DNA of 64,000 nt from positions 1 to 64,000 of the forward strand of contig CAXXKZ010000006.1 in NCBI GenBank assembly GCA_963665545.2, given 5' to 3'. This document shows positions 36,287 through 45,517 of the stretch, piece by piece. The position numbers were made by a program, and so were the translations under genes. Positions within the stretch are counted from its first letter, which is position 1. Each line of letters starts with the position of its first letter. A model generated the notes under the pieces. That model searched no databases. It saw only the letters and a list, made by a program, of their open reading frames with translations, and was not told the DNA's origin. The DNA is from G963665545 sp963665545 (GTDB lineage Bacteria > Pseudomonadota > Gammaproteobacteria > Xanthomonadales > SZUA-36).

Positions 36287-37945
36287 ATGCGCGCTCTCGA
36301 TCAATGGAAAAGCACTTTCACCGACCGGCACCTTTGGGGCACGGTGTTGCTCGGCGGGCTCATTTGGTTCACGCTGTTGGGGTACCGGGATCTGATCGAT
36401 CCGGATGAAGGCCGGTATGCACAAATCCCGGCCGCGATGGTGTCCTCGGGTGACTGGCTGACGCCACGCATGTTCGGCTTCAAGTACTTCGAGAAACCTG
36501 CGCTGCAATACTGGGCCACCGCGGCTAGCTTTCTGGCTTTCGGCCAAAGCAACGTTTCAGCTCGTCTGTGGACCGCTGTGATGGGTTTTGCTTGCGTGCT
36601 ACTGGTGGTGTTGTTCACCAGCATACTGTTCGGCCACGATGCCGCCTTCTTTGCCGCACTATTCAGCCTCAGCAACTTGTTGATGGTGACCATGGCACAC
36701 ATGCTGACTCTGGATATGATCCTGACCACGTTCCTGATTGCCGGCGTAGGTTGCTTTGCCGTGGCCCAGGTCTGGCGCGGTGATCCGACCCGGAATCGAA
36801 ATTGGATGCTGCTCGGTTGGGCTGCCCTGGCTCTTGCAACGCTGACCAAAGGACTCATTGGGATAGTTCTGCCGGCGGCGAGCGTGATTCTATATAGCCT
36901 GTGGCAACGGGACTTTGAACTTTGGAAAAAACTTCATATTCTCAAAGGGATAGCATTATATTTGGCAATCACGGCGCCCTGGTTTGTCGCGGTCAGCCTG
37001 AAAAACGCAGAGTTTGCCCAGTTCTTTTTCATTCACGAGCACTGGACCCGTTACACGACCACCGAACACCACCGCCAACAGCCAGTATATTACTTCGCCC
37101 TCGTTTTCCTTTTGGGGGTATTACCTTGGCTCGCCACAACAATCAGTGCTCTAGTACAGCCGGATTTCGCCAAAGTGCCTGCGAATTCCGGCGGCTTCAA
37201 CGCGCCAAGATTCTTGTGGACATTCGTTATTTTCGTATTGGTTTTCTTTTCGTTGGGCCAATCCAAACTACCGGCCTACATATTGCCCGCCATTCCAATC
37301 TGCGCCGTGTTGTCCGGCCGCTGGATTTCGCGCCGCCGCACCGTAGGGGCAGATCGTTGGACCATGGCCGGCATGGGTGTGGCGACACTGGCAATCGGCA
37401 TTTTTGTGACCGGGTTCGCGACAGACCGCAACCCGGTGGAAATCTACGAGAATTACCAGCCCTGGATAATTATCGGCAGCCTCATGCTGCTGGGCGGGGC
37501 GTATTTCATGCATGCATTTTGCTTCGCCAAACGCCAGGCAGTCGCTGTCGGATCGATTTGCGCCCTGCTGGCCTTTCAGATGTTCCTGTGGGGCTATCAA
37601 GCGCTGGCGGAATCACGCTCCAACCGGCGGATTGCCGAAGTGATCCTGGCCTTGGATCCACCCCCGAAACAAAGTTTTGCGGTACGCACGATCCCGGAAT
37701 CATTGCCGTTTTACCTCGATCGACCGGTCACTCTGGTGGCAAAAAAAGGAGAACTGGCGATGGGTATAGAGGCTGAACCGAAAAAATGGATCGCCAGCGT
37801 CGGTGAGTTTCATCAACGCTGGGTTCTGCTCGACAACGCCGTGGCTGTGATCGACAGGAAACACTATCTGGATTACCGGGCGCAGAAAATTCCGATGGTG
37901 GTTGTATACACCGGCTACCGGAGAATGGTCGTTGCGCGCCGGTGA
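36287..37945 (+). CDS. arnT: L-Ara4N lipid A transferase ArnT
   Basis: This 552-residue inner-membrane protein is a GT83/PMT-family transferase. It moves 4-amino-4-deoxy-L-arabinose from undecaprenyl phosphate to lipid A. The first periplasmic loop has DPDEGRYAQIPAAMVSSGDW with the catalytic acidic pair, followed by FGFKYFEKPALQYW, and later FFFIHEHWTRYTTTEHHR; all are ArnT signatures. About 12 membrane helices and a C-terminal periplasmic domain are visible. It follows arnC after 65 bp. Confidence 0.9.
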   Translation: MRALDQWKSTFTDRHLWGTVLLGGLIWFTLLGYRDLIDPDEGRYAQIPAAMVSSGDWLTPRMFGFKYFEKPALQYWATAASFLAFGQSNVSARLWTAVMGFACVLLVVLFTSILFGHDAAFFAALFSLSNLLMVTMAHMLTLDMILTTFLIAGVGCFAVAQVWRGDPTRNRNWMLLGWAALALATLTKGLIGIVLPAASVILYSLWQRDFELWKKLHILKGIALYLAITAPWFVAVSLKNAEFAQFFFIHEHWTRYTTTEHHRQQPVYYFALVFLLGVLPWLATTISALVQPDFAKVPANSGGFNAPRFLWTFVIFVLVFFSLGQSKLPAYILPAIPICAVLSGRWISRRRTVGADRWTMAGMGVATLAIGIFVTGFATDRNPVEIYENYQPWIIIGSLMLLGGAYFMHAFCFAKRQAVAVGSICALLAFQMFLWGYQALAESRSNRRIAEVILALDPPPKQSFAVRTIPESLPFYLDRPVTLVAKKGELAMGIEAEPKKWIASVGEFHQRWVLLDNAVAVIDRKHYLDYRAQKIPMVVVYTGYRRMVVARR

Positions 37946-38004
37946 CCCGGGTGCTGGGATGCACGCATGATTTGCTCGAGCATGCCACTGGAATTATTTC
38001 AAAT

Positions 38005-39126
38005 ATGAAAACACTACCCTTTTCTCGCCCCACCATCTCCGGTCAAGAAATCGAGGCTGTGCGGCAAGTACTTGAATCGGGCTGGATCACCACCGGTCCC
38101 AAAGTCACCGAACTGGAGCAGGCGCTGGCGGCATATATCGGCCACGGTGTCGGGGTGAGGTTGTTCAATTCTGCCACCAGTGCAATGGAAGCGGTGCTGC
38201 TGGCCCACGACATTGGCCCCGGTGATGAGGTGATCGTACCCGCCATGAGTTTCGCCGCCACGGCCAACGTGGTCTTACGAACCGGCGCACGCCCGGTGTT
38301 CGTGGATGTCGACGGCCACAGCCGCAACCTCACCTCCGAAGCAGTCGCAGCGGCTCTGGGCGAGAAGACACGCGGGTTGATCCCGGTGCATTTTGCGGGT
38401 CTGGCGGCTGAAATTCAGTCGCTCTACGAGCTTGCCGGCAGACACGGACTACTGGTGCTCGAAGATGCGGCTCAGGCGATCGGCACGAGTTTTGGTGGTC
38501 GCAGGATTGGTTCATGGGGCAATCCGGTGGCGTTCAGTTTTCACCCCAACAAGAACATGACGACCATTGAAGGCGGTGCGGTAGCAACCAGCGATGAGGC
38601 ATTGATGCGCAGGCTGGAACGTATCCGATTCCACGGCATGGAGAAGGACGCAGCTGGGGCTGTATCGGTCAATGAATGGGGCGGAAAAATGAATTTGCCC
38701 GATGTATGCGCGGCGGTCGGTCTGCAGCAGCTCAAGAAACTCGAAGGATTCAACCGCCAGCGCAGGGCACTGGCGAAGCGCTACTTTGACAAATTACCCT
38801 GCCACCCGGCGTTACATCTGCCGGCCGCCGATGAAGGCCATAACTGGCACATGTTCTGTATCTGTCTGGATTGCGCCAAGATGGCCATACCAATGCCCCG
38901 GGTGAAGGCGTTCTTCCAGTCGCTGGGGATCAGCCTGGGAATGCACTATCCGGCCATACATCTGTTTCCACTGTATCGGCGCCTGGGCTACAAACCGGGA
39001 GATTTTCCCAATGCCGAACGCATTGGCGAGCAGACCCTGACGCTGCCATTGTTTCCGGCCATGTCGTTAGAGGATGTCCACCGCGTGTGTGACGCTTTCG
39101 AACTCCTACTGGTCCAGCACGCATGA
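38005..39126 (+). CDS. arnB: UDP-Ara4O aminotransferase ArnB
   Basis: The 373-residue protein is a DegT/DnrJ/EryC1 aminotransferase. SGWITTGPKVTELE, VPAMSFAATANVV, LEDAAQAIGTSF and AFSFHPNKNMTTIEGG (with the PLP lysine) are the family motifs, and their form matches ArnB. It adds the amino group to UDP-4-keto-pentose made by the ArnA dehydrogenase. I chose the ATG at MKTLPFSRPTISG because ArnB proteins start there. Its stop overlaps the start of the formyltransferase gene. Confidence 0.9.
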   Translation: MKTLPFSRPTISGQEIEAVRQVLESGWITTGPKVTELEQALAAYIGHGVGVRLFNSATSAMEAVLLAHDIGPGDEVIVPAMSFAATANVVLRTGARPVFVDVDGHSRNLTSEAVAAALGEKTRGLIPVHFAGLAAEIQSLYELAGRHGLLVLEDAAQAIGTSFGGRRIGSWGNPVAFSFHPNKNMTTIEGGAVATSDEALMRRLERIRFHGMEKDAAGAVSVNEWGGKMNLPDVCAAVGLQQLKKLEGFNRQRRALAKRYFDKLPCHPALHLPAADEGHNWHMFCICLDCAKMAIPMPRVKAFFQSLGISLGMHYPAIHLFPLYRRLGYKPGDFPNAERIGEQTLTLPLFPAMSLEDVHRVCDAFELLLVQHA

Positions 39127-40079
39127 GCAAGTACCGGGCGGTTGTGTTTGCCTACCACGACATAGGCGTTCGATGCTTGGAGGTTCTGCTCGAACTGGAC
39201 ATCGCGGTCGACCTGGTCGTTACGCACGAGGATGATCCTGGGGAGCACATTTGGTTTGACAGTGTCGCGAAGCGCGCCCGGTGCAACGATATTCCGGTGC
39301 TTGCGCCACGTGACCCCAATACGCCCGGCACGATCAAACGCATTGAGTCGCTGGCCCCGGACCTGCTCTTTTCGTTCTACTATCGCCAGCTACTGTGTGC
39401 GGAATTGATCGAAACCCCTCGAATCGCCGCCTTGAACATGCACGGCTCTTTGTTGCCCAAGTACCGCGGCCGCGTTCCGGTCAATTGGGCAATACTGCAC
39501 GGCGAAAAGCTGACCGGGGTCAGCCTGCATCGCATGGTCGTCAAGCCGGATGCCGGCGCTGTCATTGCTCGACGAGCCGTGCCGATTATACGCAACGACA
39601 CTGCCGGCACGGTCTTTGGAAAACAGGCCTGCGCCGCCGAGTCGTTGCTGTTAGAAACACTGCCTCAATTTCTGCGGTGCAGCATTGAGGAGGACCCCAA
39701 AGACCTGGACACCGGCAGTTATTTTGGCGCCCGCCACGCAGACGACGGGCGGATCGACTGGAGGCAGGGGGCGGGACACATTCACAACCTCATTCGCGCT
39801 GTTGCACCGCCCTACCCGGGTGCATTTTTTGATCTGGATGAAGGTGGGGGGGTGATGCGAATCATGGTTCTTGGAAGCTATTTCAGGAATCTTCCTGCCA
39901 CAGGCAGGGGACCTCGTTTGTACATCGCCAATGGGGAGATTTGGGCCGACTGCGTAGATGGCAAGAGATTTCTTGCAACGAGGATCGAATTGCAACAAAC
40001 ACGCATTGATGAAGCCGGGTTCAAACTTCTATTTGGAACTGAATTGGTGGCCGAGCGGTTGAAGGGAACCAGCGCATGA
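39123..40079 (+). CDS. arnA: UDP-L-Ara4N formyltransferase (ArnA N-terminal half)
   Basis: The 318-residue protein is a formyl-tetrahydrofolate-dependent transferase. VVFAYHDIGVRCLEVLL begins the Rossmann domain. FSFYYRQLL and ALNMHGSLLPKYRGRVPVNW hold the catalytic Asn-His and SLLPKYRG loop, and DAGAVIARR the later conserved aspartate. The C-terminal OB domain follows from about residue 215. In E. coli this is the N-terminal half of bifunctional ArnA; here it is a separate gene, overlapping arnB and the dehydrogenase gene by four bases each. Confidence 0.9.
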   Translation: MSKYRAVVFAYHDIGVRCLEVLLELDIAVDLVVTHEDDPGEHIWFDSVAKRARCNDIPVLAPRDPNTPGTIKRIESLAPDLLFSFYYRQLLCAELIETPRIAALNMHGSLLPKYRGRVPVNWAILHGEKLTGVSLHRMVVKPDAGAVIARRAVPIIRNDTAGTVFGKQACAAESLLLETLPQFLRCSIEEDPKDLDTGSYFGARHADDGRIDWRQGAGHIHNLIRAVAPPYPGAFFDLDEGGGVMRIMVLGSYFRNLPATGRGPRLYIANGEIWADCVDGKRFLATRIELQQTRIDEAGFKLLFGTELVAERLKGTSA

Positions 40080-41131
40080 ATGTCTTGATTCTAGGGGTAA
40101 ACGGATTCATCGGCCACCATCTGTCCACCCAGATTCTTGCCGAGACTGATTGGTCGGTTTACGGCATGGATATGAGCGAAGACCGCCTTGAGAATATGAT
40201 GGGGCAGGACCGGTTTCACTTCTTTGAGGGTGATCTGACCATCAACCGCGAATGGATCGCCTACCATGTAAAGAAATGTGACGTGATATTGCCGCTGGTG
40301 GCTATTGCGACGCCAGCCACCTATGTCACTGACCCGCTCGGGGTGTTCGAACTGGATTTCGAAGCCAACCTCGAGGTCGTCCGTTCCTGTGTGCGCCATG
40401 GCAAGCGGGTGGTCTTTCCGTCCACCTCCGAAGTCTATGGCAAGTGCCTGGATGAGCGCTTCGATCCTTACCACTCCGACTTGGTGCTCGGGCCGATCTG
40501 CAAACCACGCTGGATATACGCCTGCGCCAAGCAATTGCTGGATCGCGTGATAGCGGCTTACGGTCAGCAACAAGGGTTGCAATATACGTTGTTTCGGCCG
40601 TTCAACTGGATTGGCAGCGGTCTGGACAATCTACATTCACCGAAAGAGGGAAGTTCACGCGTGGTAACCCAGTTTTTAGGCCAGATCGTCCGTGGTGAAG
40701 ACATCAAGCTGGTCGACGGCGGGAAGCAACGGCGGTGTTTTACCGATATTGCCGACGGCATTGCTGCATTGATGACCATCCTGGAAAATCCGCAAGGGGT
40801 GACTGACGGGAAGATTTACAATATTGGCAATCCTGCCAACGACCTGTCCATCAGGGAATTGGCTGAAACCATGTTGATGATGGCCAAGGAGATTCCGGAG
40901 TATTCGCCTGAGGCCAGGCAGGTGGCCATCGAGGAAATCGAGGCCGAGAAATACTATGGCGATGGCTACCAGGACGTGATCAACCGGGTGCCTGATATTA
41001 CCAACACCTGCGAGGAACTGAACTGGCAGCCGCGAATTGGGGCGAAGGAGTCACTCGAGCGTATTTTCGACACCTATCGCTACGAGACCGCGAGCGCCGG
41101 TCAGCTACTGGGCAACGGTCGCGGGCCATGA
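40076..41131 (+). CDS. arnA: UDP-glucuronate decarboxylase (ArnA C-terminal half)
   Basis: The 351-residue short-chain dehydrogenase oxidises and decarboxylates UDP-glucuronate to UDP-4-keto-arabinose. LILGVNGFIGHHLS is the NAD loop, FPSTSEVYGKC holds the conserved serine/threonine pair, and IYACAKQLLDRVI holds the catalytic Tyr-x3-Lys. RPFNWIGSGLD and GGKQRRCFTDIADGI are ArnA/UXS motifs. The start overlaps the formyltransferase stop (ATGA), so the two halves are co-translated but unfused. Confidence 0.9.
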   Translation: MNVLILGVNGFIGHHLSTQILAETDWSVYGMDMSEDRLENMMGQDRFHFFEGDLTINREWIAYHVKKCDVILPLVAIATPATYVTDPLGVFELDFEANLEVVRSCVRHGKRVVFPSTSEVYGKCLDERFDPYHSDLVLGPICKPRWIYACAKQLLDRVIAAYGQQQGLQYTLFRPFNWIGSGLDNLHSPKEGSSRVVTQFLGQIVRGEDIKLVDGGKQRRCFTDIADGIAALMTILENPQGVTDGKIYNIGNPANDLSIRELAETMLMMAKEIPEYSPEARQVAIEEIEAEKYYGDGYQDVINRVPDITNTCEELNWQPRIGAKESLERIFDTYRYETASAGQLLGNGRGP

Positions 41132-42045
41132 ACGGCAGCGCGAATGAAACAATGGCCCTCAAGGTCGATGTCGACACGTTTGTCGGCACGCGCGACGGTG
41201 TGCCCGCACTACTGGACCTGTTCAACAGGCATGGTCTGCGTGCCACGTTTTTGTTCAGCCTGGGGCCCGACAACACCGGACGCGCCATCCGCAGGGTGTT
41301 TCGCCGCGGCTTCCTCGGCAAGGTTCGGCGCACCTCGGTGGTCAGACACTACGGACTCAGAACGTTGATGTATGGCGTGCTGCTGCCCGGACCGCACATT
41401 GGCAATCGGCTGTCTGCGGTCATTCGCCGCGCCCGCGACGAGGGCCACGAAGTCGGTATCCATAGTTATGATCACGTGGGGTGGCAAGACAAAGTCGCGT
41501 GCAAAGGCTTCGACTGGACCCGAGAACAGCTACAGCGGGCACAAAGGGCTTTTGTCGAGGCGGTAGGTACGCAGCCATCGACCCTAGGTGCGGCCGGTTG
41601 GCAGATCAACCCACACGTGATCGCCATCGAGCAGCAAATGGGATTTACCTATGCCAGTGATGTACGCGGTCGGGCACCGTTTTTCCCAACAATGGGTGCA
41701 GTGTCCTCATCCTGCATGCAAATTCCCACAACATTGCCAACGCTTGATGAGCTGATCGGAACGAAGGACATCACGGAACACAATGTGCACCATACGGTCA
41801 CGGCGCGCAGCGATTTACCCTCCAAATGTGGCCATGTGTATACCCTGCACGCTGAACTTGAAGGTATGAATCTGCTGCCGGCGTTCGAAAAGATGCTCAA
41901 GTACTGGTGCGCCAGTGGGCGGCGCTTTGTCACCCTGGGTGGGCTCTATGATTCCATCGATACCGAACGCGTGCCGGTCAGAAGGGTCCAGTGGGGCGAG
42001 GTGGAAGGCCGCTCGGGTCTGCTGGCGGTCGAGGGTGGGGCTTGA
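41128..42045 (+). CDS. arnD: Undecaprenyl-phosphate Ara4FN deformylase ArnD
   Basis: The 305-residue protein is a polysaccharide-deacetylase-type (NodB fold) enzyme. LKVDVDTFVGTRDGVPALLD supplies the metal aspartates, and EVGIHSYDHVGWQDK the two metal histidines. GAAGWQINPHVI and YASDVRGRAPFFP are typical of ArnD. It removes the formyl group after transfer to undecaprenyl phosphate. It overlaps the decarboxylase gene by four bases. Confidence 0.9.
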   Translation: MNGSANETMALKVDVDTFVGTRDGVPALLDLFNRHGLRATFLFSLGPDNTGRAIRRVFRRGFLGKVRRTSVVRHYGLRTLMYGVLLPGPHIGNRLSAVIRRARDEGHEVGIHSYDHVGWQDKVACKGFDWTREQLQRAQRAFVEAVGTQPSTLGAAGWQINPHVIAIEQQMGFTYASDVRGRAPFFPTMGAVSSSCMQIPTTLPTLDELIGTKDITEHNVHHTVTARSDLPSKCGHVYTLHAELEGMNLLPAFEKMLKYWCASGRRFVTLGGLYDSIDTERVPVRRVQWGEVEGRSGLLAVEGGA

Positions 42046-42059
42046 ATGGGCTGCGTAAC

Positions 42060-43679
42060 ATGAGTTTCAATGGCGACCACGATTCGGCAACGGACTCAAT
42101 AAAGATCCAAACGAGTCCCATTTCGCTGTTGCTGGCCGGCATCGGGGTGATCTACTTCGTCGGATTGTTTAACCATGGGTTGATCCCATCCATGGAACCG
42201 CGCTTTGCAGAAGTGGTGACCGAGATGATTGCGCAGGGTCAGTACCTAGTTCCGACCAAGAACGGTATCCCCTACGTTGAATATCCCCCGTTACTTTACT
42301 GGCTAGGCATCATCGGCAAAACCGTTGGCTTGCCGATCGAGGCCGCGGTCAGATTGCCTTGCTATCTGGCCTTCATACTCTGGATCGTGTTACTGGCCAA
42401 GCTGCAGGGGCTTCTCAAATTTCCACACCCAAAAATTGCACTACCGTTGATCGGTGCAGCTTCACCCGCGGTCCTATGGCACTTCTTTACGGCGCAGACA
42501 GACGCTTTGCTGATTGTCGGGGTAGGCCTGGCTTTTCTGGGCTTTGCGGAAATTCGAATGAGTTCGCCAAACTCCGGATCGCAGTGGGCCGCCTGGTGGC
42601 GGCTATGGGGCGGTATTGCCCTGGCAGTATTGGCCAAGGGTCCAGTGGGAATTGCATGTACCATGCCGCCAATGGGCCTGGAATTGATTCTGGCGGCCTG
42701 GTTTTCGGCCGAAACAGGTAAGTCGATTTTCAGGGCGGTTGGCCTGACGTGGTCGATGGGGCTGCGGGTCAAGCCGATCAGGGGGCTGATATTGATCACG
42801 GTGCTGATATTGCCATGGTACCTAATATCCGGCATCCAGGAAAGCTGGGATTTCATCCGCGCCGTCATCATCTACCAAAACGTTGAGCGCTATACCACCG
42901 GTTTCGATCATCTCCAGCCCTGGTGGTACTACTTTGGATCGGTGTTGGCCGGCTTCTTTCCGATTTCGTTCCTGATTCCGGCTGGCATCTGGTTTTGTGC
43001 GCGGCGCAGAGCCGATTTTGGGCCCCGGCTGGCGTTGATTTGGGGGTTGTGGACATTCATGTTTTTCTCAATTTCGATGTCCAAACAGGGGAAGTACATA
43101 TTGCCGTCCGCACCCGCATTCCTGCTGCTGGGATTCTATGGACTCGAAGGGCTGCGCAATCAGGGCCGAGCGCTCAGGTGGCGGGGTTGGGTCGTCCAGT
43201 GGTCGGCAAGCGTGTTATTTGTATGGGGTCTGGTGGTTGTGGTTGCGATGCCGGCGTTGTCGGAGCGATTCTCCAAGGAAGACGAATACGTTCAAATTCG
43301 TGCAGCGATGGCGAGTCAGCCGGGTGATTTGTTTCATTTCGGTTGGCCCCGCTCCTTGTCGCTGTTCTATCTTGGCGCGCCCATGGAATATGTTCGCTCC
43401 AGTCGCGAGTTGTACCAGAAAATCTCGGCCAGGGAGATCAGTGCTGGCAGCTATATTCTGGTCGAGACGAAGCGCATCCCAGCTTCGGGCGCAACGCCTC
43501 GGGGGCGCCATTTTCACCCGTTGGCAGCGTCACCATGGTTCGAGCAGGTCCACGGTGCCAAGGCCGGCAGTGATCTCCAACTATACCGAGTATTGCCGCA
43601 GGCCCATATGCAGTCGCCGCCCGATACCCCGGACCCAGAGATCGTAAACTGGCGGGATATGAAATTTGACACCGATTGA
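42060..43679 (+). CDS. Second ArnT-like glycosyltransferase (GT83/PMT)
   Basis: The 539-residue membrane protein has the same plan as ArnT but is clearly divergent. The first loop reads IPSMEPRFAEVVTEMIAQGQY and has Glu-Pro-Arg in place of Asp-Glu-Gly-Arg, followed by GIPYVEYPPLLYWLG. Later motifs include TAQTDALLI and YQNVERYTTGF. The altered acidic motif may mean another sugar donor or acceptor, such as a core sugar or a phosphate on the other side of lipid A. The start could also be a TTG at 42042 overlapping the arnD stop. Confidence 0.8.
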   Translation: MSFNGDHDSATDSIKIQTSPISLLLAGIGVIYFVGLFNHGLIPSMEPRFAEVVTEMIAQGQYLVPTKNGIPYVEYPPLLYWLGIIGKTVGLPIEAAVRLPCYLAFILWIVLLAKLQGLLKFPHPKIALPLIGAASPAVLWHFFTAQTDALLIVGVGLAFLGFAEIRMSSPNSGSQWAAWWRLWGGIALAVLAKGPVGIACTMPPMGLELILAAWFSAETGKSIFRAVGLTWSMGLRVKPIRGLILITVLILPWYLISGIQESWDFIRAVIIYQNVERYTTGFDHLQPWWYYFGSVLAGFFPISFLIPAGIWFCARRRADFGPRLALIWGLWTFMFFSISMSKQGKYILPSAPAFLLLGFYGLEGLRNQGRALRWRGWVVQWSASVLFVWGLVVVVAMPALSERFSKEDEYVQIRAAMASQPGDLFHFGWPRSLSLFYLGAPMEYVRSSRELYQKISAREISAGSYILVETKRIPASGATPRGRHFHPLAASPWFEQVHGAKAGSDLQLYRVLPQAHMQSPPDTPDPEIVNWRDMKFDTD

Positions 43680-43836
43680 CTGAGCGCACTCAAGTTATTC
43701 AGTCCGTATGTTTCTCCCTCAGCTCACGGCACCATTCCTGCAGATCCCTCGAAGGTTGCACTTGGCAATCTTGAAACGCTCTTCGCCGAATGATTCGCCT
43801 CAGTCTCTCGTCCAACAAGAAAAGGCAGTAAGGCCG

Positions 43837-44430
43837 ATGCTGAGAGAGTTGACGGAAAAAGAACAGGTGAATGCCCTTTTGAAGGGAGATGAAGCTGCCA
43901 TGAAGGAGTTCTTCGATGAATACTTTCCCCGTCTCTATCGTTTTTCCATTGAACGAGTGTCAGGAGAGGAAGAGGCTGCTAAAGAAGTTGTGCAGTATGC
44001 CCTAACAAAAATTCTATTGAATATACATAAATTCAGAGGGGACGCGTTGTTGTTCACCTGGATGTGTGCGATTTGTAAAAATGAGGCGCACGATTACTTA
44101 AGAAAACAGACTTCCTATGAGAAAAACATTCTTTTGCGGGGAGATACATCGAATCTGGAGGCATCCTTCGCGCCCTGCCTGGAATCAACGGCTGTGCAAC
44201 CGGATGACATCTATGGTCGCAGTGAAGACACTATCCTGATCCAAAGGACATTGGATCAGTTACCAATGATCTACAGTAACGTAATCGAGTGGAAGTATAT
44301 AGAGGAATTGTCAGTTCAACAGATTGCAGCAAGGCTGAAAATCGGGCATCTAGCAGCCCAATCGATGCTTTTTCGTGCCCGTAGGGCATTTCAGTCGGTA
44401 CATGCTGATTTGATTCGAGCGGAAGCGTAA
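43837..44430 (+). CDS. ECF-family RNA polymerase sigma factor
   Basis: The 197-residue protein has both ECF domains. Region 2 runs from about residue 10 to 90 (EFFDEYFPRLYRFSIERV, VVQYALTKILLNIHKFRG, LFTWMCAICKNEAHDYLRK). Region 4 runs from about 140 to 190 (LDQLPMIYSNVIEWKYIEEL, SVQQIAARLKIGHLAAQSM). I chose the internal ATG at MLRELTEKEQ, which gives the usual ECF length; the frame extends 43 codons upstream. DNA here is visibly more AT-rich than the arn genes. The FecR-type gene follows at once, so the two form a sigma/anti-sigma pair. Its regulon may include the arn cluster, which is inference. Confidence 0.85.
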   Translation: MLRELTEKEQVNALLKGDEAAMKEFFDEYFPRLYRFSIERVSGEEEAAKEVVQYALTKILLNIHKFRGDALLFTWMCAICKNEAHDYLRKQTSYEKNILLRGDTSNLEASFAPCLESTAVQPDDIYGRSEDTILIQRTLDQLPMIYSNVIEWKYIEELSVQQIAARLKIGHLAAQSMLFRARRAFQSVHADLIRAEA

Positions 44431-44445
44431 TTGCAGATCAGGCTT

Positions 44446-45477
44446 ATGAACGAGAAGGGCGAAAATCATGACAGGCACGATCAAATTGATGCGATATTTG
44501 AATCGGTATTCAAGGGCGTTGAGGCCAGACGTCAGCCACCAGTCGATATTTCGCGAGACGTTTACTTTCAGTTTGAAAAGCAATGGAAAGAACGGCGCGC
44601 AACCATCAAACGGCGGAAAAAAATGACCTACCTCGCGATGGCTGCATCCGTACTGATGGTGTTGCTTCTTCAGCCGCTGTTCTTCAATTCTCAGAATGCC
44701 CCAATTCAACCGGCGGTGCTAGGCACAATAGTGAAATCTATCGGCGATGTCACCGTGAGTAGCGTTCACGGCCGGTTCAAGATCGAAGGTGCGGCACCGC
44801 CTTCAGCCTTATCCAAAGACCAGTCATTGGTCACGGCCTCAGGCGCTGGGCTTGCAATCCAATGGGGAGGCACGACAACGCAACTACGCCTTGATCAGAA
44901 TACCGAGCTTAGGTTGAATTCAGATTGCGAGGTTGAGCTGGCTTTTGGTCGTCTTTATGTGGACGTGCCGCCTGCATTGGCCAACGGTAGCGTGGATTGC
45001 ACCTTGCAAGTTGTAACCCGCTTCGCGATTGTAAGGCATTTAGGCACCCAATTTGTCGTATCGACTAATGACGAGGCTGCTCAGGTATGGGTTCGAGAAG
45101 GACGTGTTGCAATAGATAGTGGGAACCAGAGCCAGACAGTTTCATTTGGTGTAAAAGGAATTTTCGGCTCGTCAGGAATCATTCGGTCTGAGCCCATTCA
45201 AACATATGGGCCTTCATGGTACTGGGTAGAGAAACTGGTCCCACTGTACAAAGTAGACGGCCAAACTCTCAGTGAATTTGTGAGCTGGATTCACAGACAA
45301 ACCGGGAAAAAAACCGTGTATGAATCTGCGGCGGCGGAAAGTATCGCGAAAAGCACAGTTTTACATGGTACTCAAATTGAAATGGAACCCATGCGGGCCC
45401 TGGCCCTGATTCTCCAAACCAGCGATCTTACATGGACTGAAGTGGACGGTACGATCCACTTTTCTATTCAGCGCTGA
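44446..45477 (+). CDS. FecR-type anti-sigma factor with C-terminal STN-like domain
   Basis: The protein is about 343 residues. A cytoplasmic N-terminal part binds sigma, one membrane helix is near residues 62-80 (LAMAASVLMVLLLQPLFF), and a FecR periplasmic domain follows (IGDVTVSSVHGRF, LDQNTELRLNSDCEVELAFG, HLGTQFVVS, VWVREGRVAI). The last 80 residues (VDGQTLSEFVSWIHRQTGKK to GTIHFSI) resemble the STN/DUF4974 fold seen at the end of many FecR proteins. No TonB receptor is nearby. A TTG five codons upstream is an alternative start. Confidence 0.8.
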   Translation: MNEKGENHDRHDQIDAIFESVFKGVEARRQPPVDISRDVYFQFEKQWKERRATIKRRKKMTYLAMAASVLMVLLLQPLFFNSQNAPIQPAVLGTIVKSIGDVTVSSVHGRFKIEGAAPPSALSKDQSLVTASGAGLAIQWGGTTTQLRLDQNTELRLNSDCEVELAFGRLYVDVPPALANGSVDCTLQVVTRFAIVRHLGTQFVVSTNDEAAQVWVREGRVAIDSGNQSQTVSFGVKGIFGSSGIIRSEPIQTYGPSWYWVEKLVPLYKVDGQTLSEFVSWIHRQTGKKTVYESAAAESIAKSTVLHGTQIEMEPMRALALILQTSDLTWTEVDGTIHFSIQR

Positions 45478-45517
45478 CGTGCACCCAGATGCAACTGTGA
45501 TGTGTGGCAAAAAAGCG

